A stretch of DNA of 43,237 bases from Candidatus Parcubacteria bacterium (GCA_023132875.1 JAGLXN010000032.1:1-43237), one strand, 5' to 3'; shown: positions 28,160 through 37,689, counted from the first letter of the stretch. The notes: generated by a model from the sequence alone, not told the origin. A program made the numbers and translations.

Positions 28160-29452
28160 TCATCTGCCCACACTCAAATAATTAAACCCCAATTTTTTCA
28201 TTTTGTTCAAGTCATAGATATTTCTTCCATCAATAATATTAGGTTTTTGCAGAAGATTCTTTATTCTTTTTAAATTCGCGTTTTTAAATTCGTCCCATTC
28301 AGTGGCTATTATTAAAGCTTGGCAATTTTTAAGCGCGTCATATTTATTTGAATAAAAATTTACAGTCTTAAATTTATTATCTCGCCGAAGTTTTTCATAA
28401 TCAACCTTTGGATCATAAGCGTTTATTTTTCCTCCTTTTTTTTCAAGCAAATCAATAATATCAATTGCTGCTGATTCTCTCGTATCATCTGTATTTGGCT
28501 TAAAAGAAATCCCCCAAACGCATATTTTTTTATTTTTTAAATTGCTTAGCAATTTCTCCGTTTTTTCCGCCAATAGCAGCCTTTGATCATTATTAACTCT
28601 GACAACAGCCTTTAAAAGCTTAAATTTATAATTATTATTCAAAGCGATATTATGAAGAGCTCGGACATCTTTCGGAAAACAGCTCCCTCCATATCCGATA
28701 CCCGCGTCTAAAAATTTATTTCCTATTCTGGAATCTAATCCCATAGCATAAGCGACTTCATTAACATTCGCCCCGACCCTTTCACACACATTCGCAATTT
28801 CATTAATAAAAGATATTTTTGTCGCTAAAAACGCATTACTTGCGTACTTTATCATTTCTGCAGTTTCAATTTTCGTATTTACAATAGGACAAGAAAATGG
28901 CTCATAAAGATTTTTTATTATATCTTTTGACCCCGCGGAATCTATTCCAACAATAATTCTTTCCGGATTCATAAAATCAAATACCGCGCTTCCTTCTCTT
29001 AAAAATTCTGGATTTGAAGCTATGTTAAAATCTCCCTTATATTCTTTCTTTATTATATTTCTAACTAAACATCCGGTTCCGATCGGAACAGTGCTTTTAT
29101 TGATTATGACGGTATATCCTTTAAGATTTTTACCGATTTCCTTCGCGGCTTTCTTAACATACGACAGATCAGCTTCTCCGTTTTTTTTCTGAGGAGTGCC
29201 AACCGCTATAAATATTGCTTTTTTATTCAGAACCGCTTCTTCCGGATTTAGCGTAAAAAAGATTCTTTTCTTTTTTATATTTTTATTGATCAAATCTTCC
29301 AATTTAGGCTCAAAAAAAGGAATTCTGCCTTCTTTTAATTTTTCTATTTTTTTCTCATCTATATCATAACAAACAACATTATTTCCAAGCTCAGCAAAAC
29401 AAGCTCCTGTTACAAGCCCTACATATCCTGTGCCAAAAATTGAGATTTCCAT
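28160..29452 (-). CDS. ugd: UDP-glucose/GDP-mannose 6-dehydrogenase
   Basis: GTGYVGLVTGACFAELGN, VAVGTPQKKNGEADLSYV, GIGYGGSCFPKDVRAL. Confidence 0.96.
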   Translation of the reverse strand: MEISIFGTGYVGLVTGACFAELGNNVVCYDIDEKKIEKLKEGRIPFFEPKLEDLINKNIKKKRIFFTLNPEEAVLNKKAIFIAVGTPQKKNGEADLSYVKKAAKEIGKNLKGYTVIINKSTVPIGTGCLVRNIIKKEYKGDFNIASNPEFLREGSAVFDFMNPERIIVGIDSAGSKDIIKNLYEPFSCPIVNTKIETAEMIKYASNAFLATKISFINEIANVCERVGANVNEVAYAMGLDSRIGNKFLDAGIGYGGSCFPKDVRALHNIALNNNYKFKLLKAVVRVNNDQRLLLAEKTEKLLSNLKNKKICVWGISFKPNTDDTRESAAIDIIDLLEKKGGKINAYDPKVDYEKLRRDNKFKTVNFYSNKYDALKNCQALIIATEWDEFKNANLKRIKNLLQKPNIIDGRNIYDLNKMKKLGFNYLSVGR

Positions 29453-29530
29453 AGTATTGGAATTATGAATTATGAATTATGAATTAAGTATAAAAATATT
29501 CCTGATTCCTGATTCATAATTCTATCATTA

Positions 29531-30868
29531 TTATCCAAAATACGGCAGATTTTCTATTTTCTTAATTTCTGAATAATATATCAGCAATCCCTGTGAAATT
29601 AATATAAAAATAACCGCCCAGAGATAAATCAGTTTTTTATCAGTTATATTATTTCTTTTAATAAATATATTAGCGAATTCATAAATACCGATTCCAGATA
29701 TTATCTGAAAAGCAATTAGAACTGGAACAATATATCTAAAAGAATAAGTTTTGCTAAACAAAATCACAAAAGCGAAGAATGAAAAGAAATAAATCGCTAA
29801 AATTAAAGCTTCGCTGCTTACATTCATTTTATTACTTATTCTTCTTATAATCAATAGCAAAAACCCAACAAAAATTATTATTACAAAAAGATTAAACGAC
29901 AGGACAAACGAATCAGACAAATACGCAAGCGCTACATTGGAACCGAAAAGAACGCTATGATTCTCAGTTATAATTCTTTGGGAGCTTTCTTTCGTTATCA
30001 AATTTAATACAGATCGCGGATTTGATATTATAGCGGGTAAAAAAATAACGCTTGTTGAGAAAAAAACAATGATCCAAGACGCGTAATCTTTGATTATGTT
30101 TTTTATATCACTGTAGAGACGCAATATTGCTGCGTCTCTACGAAAATATGACGCAAAACTTAACTTATAAAACATTAAAACAAATAAGCCAAAGGGGATA
30201 AGAAATAAAGCTGACATTTTTGTAAGCGCGGCCCATGAGCCAAGCACCGCTGAAAAAACAAGAAACTTTCTGCCTCCTTTACCGCTTGAATAAACCAATA
30301 AGCTTAAAAGACTTAGAATGGAAAAAATACCGACAAATTTATCGGTTGGAGTTGTAAAATATATATAGTATGGAGTAGTTACTATTAAAAGCACGGAAAA
30401 AATTACAGCCCATCTGCTAAATGCCAGTTTCCGCAATAAATAAAATAAAGAAAAAATAAAGAAAAAAATTGTTGTTAATATCGGAATATTAAACAAAAAA
30501 CTCATTTCCTTATAATTACCAAATAATTCTTGATTTCTTTCATTTATAACATTATAGCCAACACCAGATTCATTGAGATTTTTTATAAAGCTAACAATAG
30601 AATTAAAATCATAATTTAAAATCTCCATAAAGGGTCCTGCTGCCCACATTACCATAATTCCCGGATGCGGCGACTGTATTAAATTAGAAAAATCAAAACT
30701 TAAAATACTATCCATAAAAAATCTTGAACGAAACATCCACAAAAGTTCGTCAAGATTTATAAAGGTCATGGAATGTTTTATTTTAAAAAAAGATAAAAAA
30801 ACAATCCCGACAAAAACAATTACAAACACAACGAGAAAATCTTTTATGTTTTCTTTATTTTTTTTCAT
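29531..30868 (-). CDS. GT-C-type multi-TM glycosyltransferase-like protein (paralogue of 32750..34093)
   Basis: LDELLWMFRSRFF...FDFSNLIQSPHPGIMVMW shared with paralogue. Confidence 0.75.
   Translation of the reverse strand: MKKNKENIKDFLVVFVIVFVGIVFLSFFKIKHSMTFINLDELLWMFRSRFFMDSILSFDFSNLIQSPHPGIMVMWAAGPFMEILNYDFNSIVSFIKNLNESGVGYNVINERNQELFGNYKEMSFLFNIPILTTIFFFIFSLFYLLRKLAFSRWAVIFSVLLIVTTPYYIYFTTPTDKFVGIFSILSLLSLLVYSSGKGGRKFLVFSAVLGSWAALTKMSALFLIPFGLFVLMFYKLSFASYFRRDAAILRLYSDIKNIIKDYASWIIVFFSTSVIFLPAIISNPRSVLNLITKESSQRIITENHSVLFGSNVALAYLSDSFVLSFNLFVIIIFVGFLLLIIRRISNKMNVSSEALILAIYFFSFFAFVILFSKTYSFRYIVPVLIAFQIISGIGIYEFANIFIKRNNITDKKLIYLWAVIFILISQGLLIYYSEIKKIENLPYFG
30113..30141. repeat. Palindromic element inside CDS 29531..30868
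   Basis: GTAGAGACGCA ATATTGC TGCGTCTCTAC, 11-bp stem. Confidence 0.9.
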
Positions 30869-31016
30869 TTTATTGGTTGTTGTTGAAATAGTTAACAAAA
30901 ATTAAGTCTAAAGATACATATCTGCCTACCGGACAGGCAGGCATAAAAAAGAATGATATAGCTAGCTCCCCTCCTTAAAAGGGAGAAGATTTTAGCGAAA
31001 ATCACCACATAACAAA

Positions 31017-32615
31017 TTACTCTAAAACCCAAATCCGCCCTTCTTCGTTTTCATACGATTTTTCAAACCTTTGATCTGATTCCAAAACAAATATTAATTT
31101 GCCATAATCGGTCCCGCTATTTTTGGGCACATAAACATAACTTGCTTTAAATTCTTTTTTGATTATATTATAAACAGAATATCTGCCTTCTTTTGTACAT
31201 TTTTCTTTATTACAGATGATTCCTTCGCTTATATGACTATAAAGCCAATATTTTTCAGGAGATAGTTTATAGAGAAATTTTGGATCAAGACCCATAATAT
31301 AATAATTGTGAGTATTATAAAAAAACAATTTTGAAAAATCTCCCCAATTAACATTAAAAACTACAGATTCTTTGGGAGTATTTTTTTCAAGCCACTGGGA
31401 AATTTCCTGAATGCCCCTGCTAGAACCACTTTCTCCCATTCTACCAAAAACAAATTCTGCTTTTAAGAAAAATGATATTCCTAAAATTATAATTAAAAAA
31501 ATAATGCATGCTGATTTTGACTTATACTTAACACCAGGTATCCGATTAGATACCCGATGCCTAATTAACAATGAATAATTTCTCAATAGAAACTCAAAAT
31601 AAAATGCGATAAAAATTACACAAAAGGGAATCCAGTAATCAATATATCTGCCCTGCAAAAACATTGCAACAAAAAAAACGCTAGAAACAATCAGTAAAAA
31701 ATTAATTACTATCGCATGTTCCGTTTTCTTTTTCTTGTTATTTTTATTACTAGCAATCTTTGAAATAAACATAACAAAATAAATAGCAACAAGCAATAAA
31801 AACAAAATTAAAATAATTGTAGCATCAAAAAAAACAAGACTTGCGCCGAGAGGCTGCCATTCGGATATACTCGAAGTAAGAGAATATGGCACTGATCCTA
31901 TATAATAAATATTAAAATAATTTAGATTATTTGGAAAAAACGGGTTAACAAAAAAAGCTAAAACTATGCCGAGCAAAGATGCCGAAATTGTCTTGTAGTA
32001 AATTTTCTTTTTATGTATATAATTCACAAAGACGAAGACGAAGACGAAAAAAATAGACAGCGGAAATGACGCATGACCCCACACAAATAAAAAAGAAACT
32101 GCAAAAAGCAATAAGTTATTTTTTTTAATAAGAGCGTAAAATACCAAAAGGAGAAATATCACAGCGAAACTAAGAGGTCTGGCAAGATTCATTCTAAAAA
32201 GAAAATATCCTGAACTTGAAAGCAGCAAAAAGCACCAAAATAAATTATATTTTAATCCCAGATTTTTTAATACTAAATAAAACATTGACATCATAGATGA
32301 AAAAAAGAACAATGAAGCAAGTTTCGCGCCAAAAACCAAATTTCCTAAAAAAGTAAAAGGGATGAGAAAAAAATAATACAAAAAATGAAGGCCAGTAAAA
32401 TTCCTATTCATCACAGTAGAATTAAGCCATGGAAATTCTTTTATTAATCCCTGATTTTTTGTTATCTCGGCCAGTTTTATGTATAAATGACTATCATTTC
32501 CCGCCAGATTTCCGCTTGAAAACTGTATTATAGAAAATAATAAAAAAATGACAAAAAAAACAAGAACTACATCTCTATTTCTATAAAACAAATTTAAAAT
32601 TCTTTTATTGTTCAT
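31017..32615 (-). CDS. multi-TM GT-C-like membrane protein
   Basis: Hydrophobic; GNDSHLYIKLAEI near first luminal loop; start trimmed to MNNKRIL because the extension crosses a repeat. Confidence 0.65.
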   Translation of the reverse strand: MNNKRILNLFYRNRDVVLVFFVIFLLFSIIQFSSGNLAGNDSHLYIKLAEITKNQGLIKEFPWLNSTVMNRNFTGLHFLYYFFLIPFTFLGNLVFGAKLASLFFFSSMMSMFYLVLKNLGLKYNLFWCFLLLSSSGYFLFRMNLARPLSFAVIFLLLVFYALIKKNNLLLFAVSFLFVWGHASFPLSIFFVFVFVFVNYIHKKKIYYKTISASLLGIVLAFFVNPFFPNNLNYFNIYYIGSVPYSLTSSISEWQPLGASLVFFDATIILILFLLLVAIYFVMFISKIASNKNNKKKKTEHAIVINFLLIVSSVFFVAMFLQGRYIDYWIPFCVIFIAFYFEFLLRNYSLLIRHRVSNRIPGVKYKSKSACIIFLIIILGISFFLKAEFVFGRMGESGSSRGIQEISQWLEKNTPKESVVFNVNWGDFSKLFFYNTHNYYIMGLDPKFLYKLSPEKYWLYSHISEGIICNKEKCTKEGRYSVYNIIKKEFKASYVYVPKNSGTDYGKLIFVLESDQRFEKSYENEEGRIWVLE

Positions 32616-32650
32616 TGGCGATAAATTAATCCTGAGCGAAGCCGAATGGG

Positions 32651-32749
32651 ACAGTAATTTATAGTAATTTATAGTAACTCGTTGTAATTTATTGTAATAA
32701 CCAATTACAATGAGTGACAATAAGTTACCATTAGTTACCATAAATTAAT
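32651..32749. repeat. Intergenic period-10 inverted repeat (AGTAATTTAT)n
   Basis: AGTAATTTAT AGTAATTTAT AGTAACTCGT TGTAATTTAT ... AGTTACCATT AGTTACCATA. Confidence 0.85.
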
Positions 32750-34093
32750 CTAAAAAAACTTTAAAACACCGTCTTCAATTATTCTTTTTGATAATTGCCC
32801 GCTTGAGGTAATAAAAATAATCTGAGACAACACCACTACAATAAACACTAATGTATAAAGAATTTTCTTATCTTCATTGTCCAGTTTTATCTTTTCCGCA
32901 ATTAATTCAAAAATTCCATACAGTCCAACAGCGGAAATAATATTTAATACAACAAAAGCAGGTGACATAAATCTAATATCATGATTTTTACTTATCAGAG
33001 TAACCATGACAAAAAATAGAACTATATATAAACTTATAATATTAATGATTTTTTTAGGAAGCGAATCAAGCACATGCCTATATTCTTTTTTAAAATTAAT
33101 AATAAAATAGGCAAATAACGACATAGAAGATGCCTGTGCCATATATCCTATTATCACAAACGCAAAAGACTTTAAATAGTCAAATAAGACTCTATGTGCA
33201 TAATTACTGACTTCGTAGCTTTTTTCAATAACATGTTCCGATTTAAAAACTAAACTATAAACCTCTTGCGAATTTGTAATTATGGTCGGCAAAAATACTA
33301 TGCTTATAACAATAAAAATCAAAATCCATGATAAATAGTCTTTCAAGATAAGTTTTATCTTTTTTTTATCAATTGGCCATGCGTAAAAAACAAAAATCAA
33401 TAAATAAAAAGGTAAAATAAAAAACGCTGATAATTTAGAAAGTACAGCCCAAGCACCAAACACTGCGGATAAATATAAATATTTTTTGCTTCCAAGCTTG
33501 TTTATATATATAAGAATTGTCAAAAAACTCAGAGTCATAAAAATATTTAGCATTTTGTCGCTTGGAGTATTCCAATAAGCAAGAAATACGTTTGTTGTCA
33601 AAAATAAAAGAGCGAAACTTGATATTACTTTATTAAACCCCAATTTTCTTATTAGATAATAAAATGCTATAAAAAAAGCCACTGTTAACAATATTAACGG
33701 TGCATTAAAAGCAAAACTTATCGTTTCATATGCCATATAAACGGCTTGATTATTATCATTAATCGCGTGATTAAAATCAAGGCCTTGGGCTTCTTTCTCG
33801 GCAATTCTCCTCATAACATCATTAAAATCAAAATCTATAAACTTCATCATAAAACCGGTAAACCAATATACCATTATCCCCGGTTGGGCTGATTGAATGA
33901 GTCCTGAAAAATCAAAATTTACAATCTTGTCCCAAAAAATACTTGCTCTATAATGCCAAAGCATTTCATCAAGACTGGGGAAAGTAAAGAAATTATTTAA
34001 TTTCATAATAGCAGTCACGACAAATCCAGAAAATATAATTACCATAACACTAATAAATTCTTCAAGTTTTCGATAATTTGATTTAAAATCCAT
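32750..34093 (-). CDS. GT-C-type multi-TM glycosyltransferase-like protein (paralogue of 29531..30868)
   Basis: LDEMLWHYRASIFW...FDFSGLIQSAQPGIMVYW. Confidence 0.75.
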   Translation of the reverse strand: MDFKSNYRKLEEFISVMVIIFSGFVVTAIMKLNNFFTFPSLDEMLWHYRASIFWDKIVNFDFSGLIQSAQPGIMVYWFTGFMMKFIDFDFNDVMRRIAEKEAQGLDFNHAINDNNQAVYMAYETISFAFNAPLILLTVAFFIAFYYLIRKLGFNKVISSFALLFLTTNVFLAYWNTPSDKMLNIFMTLSFLTILIYINKLGSKKYLYLSAVFGAWAVLSKLSAFFILPFYLLIFVFYAWPIDKKKIKLILKDYLSWILIFIVISIVFLPTIITNSQEVYSLVFKSEHVIEKSYEVSNYAHRVLFDYLKSFAFVIIGYMAQASSMSLFAYFIINFKKEYRHVLDSLPKKIINIISLYIVLFFVMVTLISKNHDIRFMSPAFVVLNIISAVGLYGIFELIAEKIKLDNEDKKILYTLVFIVVVLSQIIFITSSGQLSKRIIEDGVLKFF

Positions 34094-34187
34094 ACTAACA
34101 TATTAACATTTTAACATACTAATATTTTAACACATTTAGACATCTGAAGTGTTTGTTAAAATGTTAATATGTTAGTATGTTAAAATG
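34091..34187. repeat. Period-8 hairpin containing start codon of 34093(-)
   Basis: CATACTAACATATTAACATTTTAACATACTAA ... TTAAAATGTTAATATGTTAGTATGTTAAAATG. Confidence 0.9.
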
Positions 34188-34193
34188 ACTCTG

Positions 34194-34273
34194 TGCAGGC
34201 GGTGGGAGTCGAACCCACACTCCGAAGAACACGGTCCTAAGCCGTGCGCGTATGCCAATTCCGCCACGCCTGC
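34194..34273 (-). tRNA. tRNA-Leu(TAG)
   Basis: GCAGGCG/CGCCTGC acceptor, CACGG-CTTAGGA-CCGTG anticodon arm, long variable arm, TGGGTTCGACTCCCA; CCA not encoded. Confidence 0.96.
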
Positions 34274-34581
34274 GTATTACGAATTAAGAATTATGAATAA
34301 ATTAGATGCTGATAATTCATGATTTATGATTCTTCTGTATATACTACAAAAGTATAAATCAACTATCACAAAAAATCAAGAGCACAACAAATCATTTTAA
34401 CATATAAACATATAAACATTTTAACATAATTTAGAAAAGTCTAAAAAACTAATAAATTTCTATTCTATAATCTATATTTTGCCTTAAATCCCGGATTCCT
34501 GCCAGAATTTATTTCAGTACTGAGATGACAAAAACTATGTTTTTTAGAGGTTCCTTAATACTAAATACAGTATACTGTATA

Positions 34582-35532
34582 CTATTTATTATTTTTTGAA
34601 TGAAACTTTTTGTGAATATCTTTCAGATGACGATTTGTTATGTGAGTATATATCTGGGTTGTTGTTATGCTTGAATGCCCAAGCATTGATTGAACAGAAC
34701 GAATATCGGCTCCATTCATCAGCAAGTCCGTAGCAAAACTGTGGCGCAGAGTATGCGGAGTTACTTTTTTTATAATTCCGGCTTTTATGGCATATTTTTT
34801 GACAATTCTTTGAATGCTTCTGGGAGTTAGCCGCAGAGAGCAAACATTTTTGCTACTTTTGGTTTTTTCATTATTATTGACTTTAGCTGGTTTTTTTATA
34901 TTAACAAACAAAGCCGAGTCAATATCTTTTCTTTTTTTGATATAATTTATTATAGCATTTTTTGCTGAATCAGAAATAAAAACAAGGCGTATTTTCCCTC
35001 CTTTTCCCCGAATTGAAAATTCACCGCTTTTAAGATTGATACTGTCCCTGTCAAGACCAGACAATTCTGAAACACGAAGTCCTGTTGAAAAAAGCAGTTC
35101 CAAAATCGCCCTGTCACGCAAATCAGAAATTTTATTTCCTTTTACCGCAAGAATCAATCTCCGCACTTCTTCTAATTCTAAAAACTCAACCTCTCTTTCT
35201 TCGCTCTTGCCAAGCTCTACTTTCTCGCTTGCTAATGTTTTAATGTCTTGCTTCGCCAAATATTTCAAAAACCCCCGCAGAGCGATCACATAATAATCCT
35301 GCGTTGCTTTTTTTAAATTTCTGCCTTTATCATCCTTATACCTATTAAGATATAATCTAAATTTTCTCACTAAATCGCTTGTTATATCTTCCGGATCTCT
35401 TACCATCGCCCAATCCAAAAACCGATCCAGATAATGATCATAATTTCTAATTGTAAGCTGAGATCTGTTCTTTTCAATTTCCAGATACTCAAGAAATTCA
35501 GATTTCAGATTTTTTATTTCATCTATTGACAT
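34582..35532 (-). CDS. tyrosine recombinase, XerC/XerD-like
   Basis: STGLRVSEL, HTLRHSFATDLL, LGHSSITTTQIYTH. Confidence 0.95.
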   Translation of the reverse strand: MSIDEIKNLKSEFLEYLEIEKNRSQLTIRNYDHYLDRFLDWAMVRDPEDITSDLVRKFRLYLNRYKDDKGRNLKKATQDYYVIALRGFLKYLAKQDIKTLASEKVELGKSEEREVEFLELEEVRRLILAVKGNKISDLRDRAILELLFSTGLRVSELSGLDRDSINLKSGEFSIRGKGGKIRLVFISDSAKNAIINYIKKRKDIDSALFVNIKKPAKVNNNEKTKSSKNVCSLRLTPRSIQRIVKKYAIKAGIIKKVTPHTLRHSFATDLLMNGADIRSVQSMLGHSSITTTQIYTHITNRHLKDIHKKFHSKNNK

Positions 35533-35974
35533 ATTTTAGTTATTAGGTTAGTATTTTATTGCCGTTCTATTCATCCCCTCAGTGCTCAATACAAGCGCTA
35601 GAACGGTCTTGAGAGTCTCCTTCTACTTAAAATTAGGCATAGAAGCATAGACTCTCTCGTATTCATCTTTTCAAGTATTTAAGCCTTGTTTTAAGGTTTT
35701 TTATTTTGACAACTTTAACAATAGAGCAATGAGACAATAGAACAATATAATCTCATTTTACGACATAAAGCAAAACTTGTCTATTTGACTTTTTTGTGCT
35801 ATTATATCTTAAAGAATTCTTGAAAAATAACAACTTTGTCATTTCCATAAATGTTAGATGATTCAATAACAGAATAATTAAAAATTTAGTCATTAGGATT
35901 TATTTATAAAATTACAAAATTTAAAAATTAAAAATTTTCTATACAGCAATATAATTAACATAATAACCAAAAAG

Positions 35975-36295
35975 ATGATAAAAAAAGATAAAAAAAGCAA
36001 GATAATGAAAACTTATGGAGCGCATAAAGAAGATACCGGATCTTCAGAGGTGCAGATCGCGATCCTTACAGAGAGAATAAAAGAGCTCACGGAACATTTA
36101 AAAACAAATAAAAAAGATAATCATTCAAGAAGAGGACTTTTACAAATGGTAGCTAAAAGGAAGAAACTCCTAAAAGACATTCAAGACCGCGATGAAGAAA
36201 GATTTGCTAAAATTGTAAAATCATTAAAATTAAAAGCGGCTAAAAGCTTATCAGTTAAAGACAAAGAAAATGATAAAGAAGACAAAAAAAAGTAG
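35975..36295 (+). CDS. rpsO: 30S ribosomal protein S15
   Basis: DTGSSEVQIAILTERIKELTEHLKTNKKDNHSRRGLLQMVAKRKKLL. Confidence 0.97.
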   Translation: MIKKDKKSKIMKTYGAHKEDTGSSEVQIAILTERIKELTEHLKTNKKDNHSRRGLLQMVAKRKKLLKDIQDRDEERFAKIVKSLKLKAAKSLSVKDKENDKEDKKK

Positions 36296-36821
36296 CAGTG
36301 AGCTTTCGTTTGAACGCAAAAGCCTCAAGCACAAAGATCAAAGAATTGGCGTTTTTGTTGATGCCCAAAATATGTATCATAGCGCCAGAAATCTCTATAA
36401 AGCAAGAGTAAATTTTAAAGAAGTACTGAGCGTTGCCGTATCTGGAAGAATTTTAATAAGGGCAATAACTTATGTAATAAGAACCGAAAGCGGGGAAGAA
36501 AAATCATTTTTTGAAGCAATGGAAAAACTTGGATTTGAAATCAAAGAAAAGGATCTTCAAATATTCGCCGGCGGGCAAAAAAAAGCGGATTGGGATGTGG
36601 GACTTGCCGTTGACGCGATAAAACTGGCAGATAAGCTTGATGTAGTCGTTATCGTATCAGGAGACGGAGACTATGAACCTTTAGTTGAATATTTAAAAAT
36701 AAACAAAGGATGCCGGGTAGAAACTGTCGCTTTTGGAGAAAGCGCTTCAGCTAAACTCATAGAAGTAGCCGACGAATTTACGGATTTAAGCAAGGATAAA
36801 AAAAGGTTTTTGATAAAATAA
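36270..36821 (+). CDS. NYN domain (LabA/DUF88-like) putative RNase
   Basis: VFVDAQNMYHSAR, KADWDVGLAVDAI, VIVSGDGDYEPLV; overlaps rpsO by 26 nt. Confidence 0.9.
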   Translation: MIKKTKKSSSELSFERKSLKHKDQRIGVFVDAQNMYHSARNLYKARVNFKEVLSVAVSGRILIRAITYVIRTESGEEKSFFEAMEKLGFEIKEKDLQIFAGGQKKADWDVGLAVDAIKLADKLDVVVIVSGDGDYEPLVEYLKINKGCRVETVAFGESASAKLIEVADEFTDLSKDKKRFLIK

Positions 36822-36825
36822 ATAT

Positions 36826-36905
36826 CATACTAATATATCAACATTTTAACATACTAACATTCTTAAATACTTGTTAAAATGTTAGTATGTTAGTATGTTA
36901 AAATG
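36826..36905. repeat. Period-8 hairpin containing ATG of small ORF 36903
   Basis: CATACTAA..CATTTTAACATACTAACATTC / TTAAAATGTTAGTATGTTAGTATGTTAAAATG. Confidence 0.9.
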
Positions 36906-37079
36906 AATAATATGTTCAAAAAATTAAAAGAAAAAATAAATATCAAAAAGAAAATGATGAAAAAGGCGGCTTTTTTGGCTATTATTACTTATATTTATGA
37001 TAAAGTCGCGAATAGGAAGAAACTAGGAAAAAAGAAGTATATCGAAGATGTGGAGTATGAGGTGAAAGATAAGAAATAG
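36903..37079 (+). CDS. small basic hypothetical protein, 58 aa
   Basis: MNNMFKKLKEKINIKKKMMKKAAFLAIITYIYDKVANRKKLGKKKYIEDVEYEVKDKK; below track cutoff. Confidence 0.5.
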   Translation: MNNMFKKLKEKINIKKKMMKKAAFLAIITYIYDKVANRKKLGKKKYIEDVEYEVKDKK

Positions 37080-37095
37080 CTTTTTAGGTTGTAGC

Positions 37096-37115
37096 CCTGC
37101 CTGCCGGCAGGCAGG
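37096..37115. repeat. Perfect 20-bp palindrome CCTGCCTGCCGGCAGGCAGG
   Basis: Self-reverse-complementary, GC-rich in AT-rich context; related half-decayed copy CTGCCTACCGGACAGGCAG near 30922. Confidence 0.9.
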
Positions 37116-37142
37116 TTTTTAGCTTCTTAGAACTTTTTTCGT

Positions 37143-37168
37143 TGGTTCAGGTCTCCTGACCTGAACCA
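37143..37168. repeat. Palindrome family TGGTTCAGGTC, copy 3 (perfect 11-bp stem)
   Basis: TGGTTCAGGTC TCCT GACCTGAACCA. Confidence 0.9.
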
Positions 37169-37298
37169 GATATTTCTTAAAGCCGAATTAAAAAACTTGT
37201 ATTGCTGTTTATAGATTAGATGAAAAAAAAGAAAAAGCTTGAGTTAGAGGATTGAATCAACATTAGAGGATTGCGATGGAAAATAAAATAATTTGAAT

Positions 37299-37583
37299 AT
37301 GGAACTTAATAAAATCAAAATTATCAAATCTGATGAAAGGGGTATTATTTACGATTGTGGAAATTCTAGTTTCATTACAAGAAAGAAGGGAACCATTAGT
37401 GCAGACCACGCCCATGAAGATCCAGAAATTATTTATTTAGTTAAAGGAGAAATAGAATTAACTATTGGTGATGAAATTAAAATAGTTAAAGCGCCAATGA
37501 TGTTCAAAATTAATTCTAATGTTTATCATAAAGTAGTTTCTTTAACTGATATAGATTTTGTAATTGATAGAAACGGAGAGTAA
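37299..37583 (+). CDS. cupin-domain protein
   Basis: ADHAHEDPEIIYLVKGEIELTIGDE...NSNVYHKV. Confidence 0.85.
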   Translation: MELNKIKIIKSDERGIIYDCGNSSFITRKKGTISADHAHEDPEIIYLVKGEIELTIGDEIKIVKAPMMFKINSNVYHKVVSLTDIDFVIDRNGE

Positions 37584-37591
37584 TTTCTGCG

Positions 37592-37614
37592 GGAACTGTT
37601 TTGTAAACAGTTCC
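37592..37614. repeat. Palindrome GGAACTGTTT TGT AAACAGTTCC
   Basis: 10-bp perfect stem. Confidence 0.9.
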
Positions 37615-37689
37615 AAATATTTCCCAAGTACATAAACCGTATTACAAAAATCATTTATATAATAATACAATTGAGATTTAAAAACATTA

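Noticed and set aside
34589-34843. Minus-strand 84-aa ORF inside recombinase
   Set aside because: Frame-shifted reading of the conserved catalytic region of the recombinase, not an independent gene
34194-35532. Xer-type recombinase next to tRNA-Leu as an integrated element
   Set aside because: Recombinase is on the 5' side of the tRNA, no att direct repeat of the tRNA 3' end seen, and the gene resembles chromosomal Xer proteins
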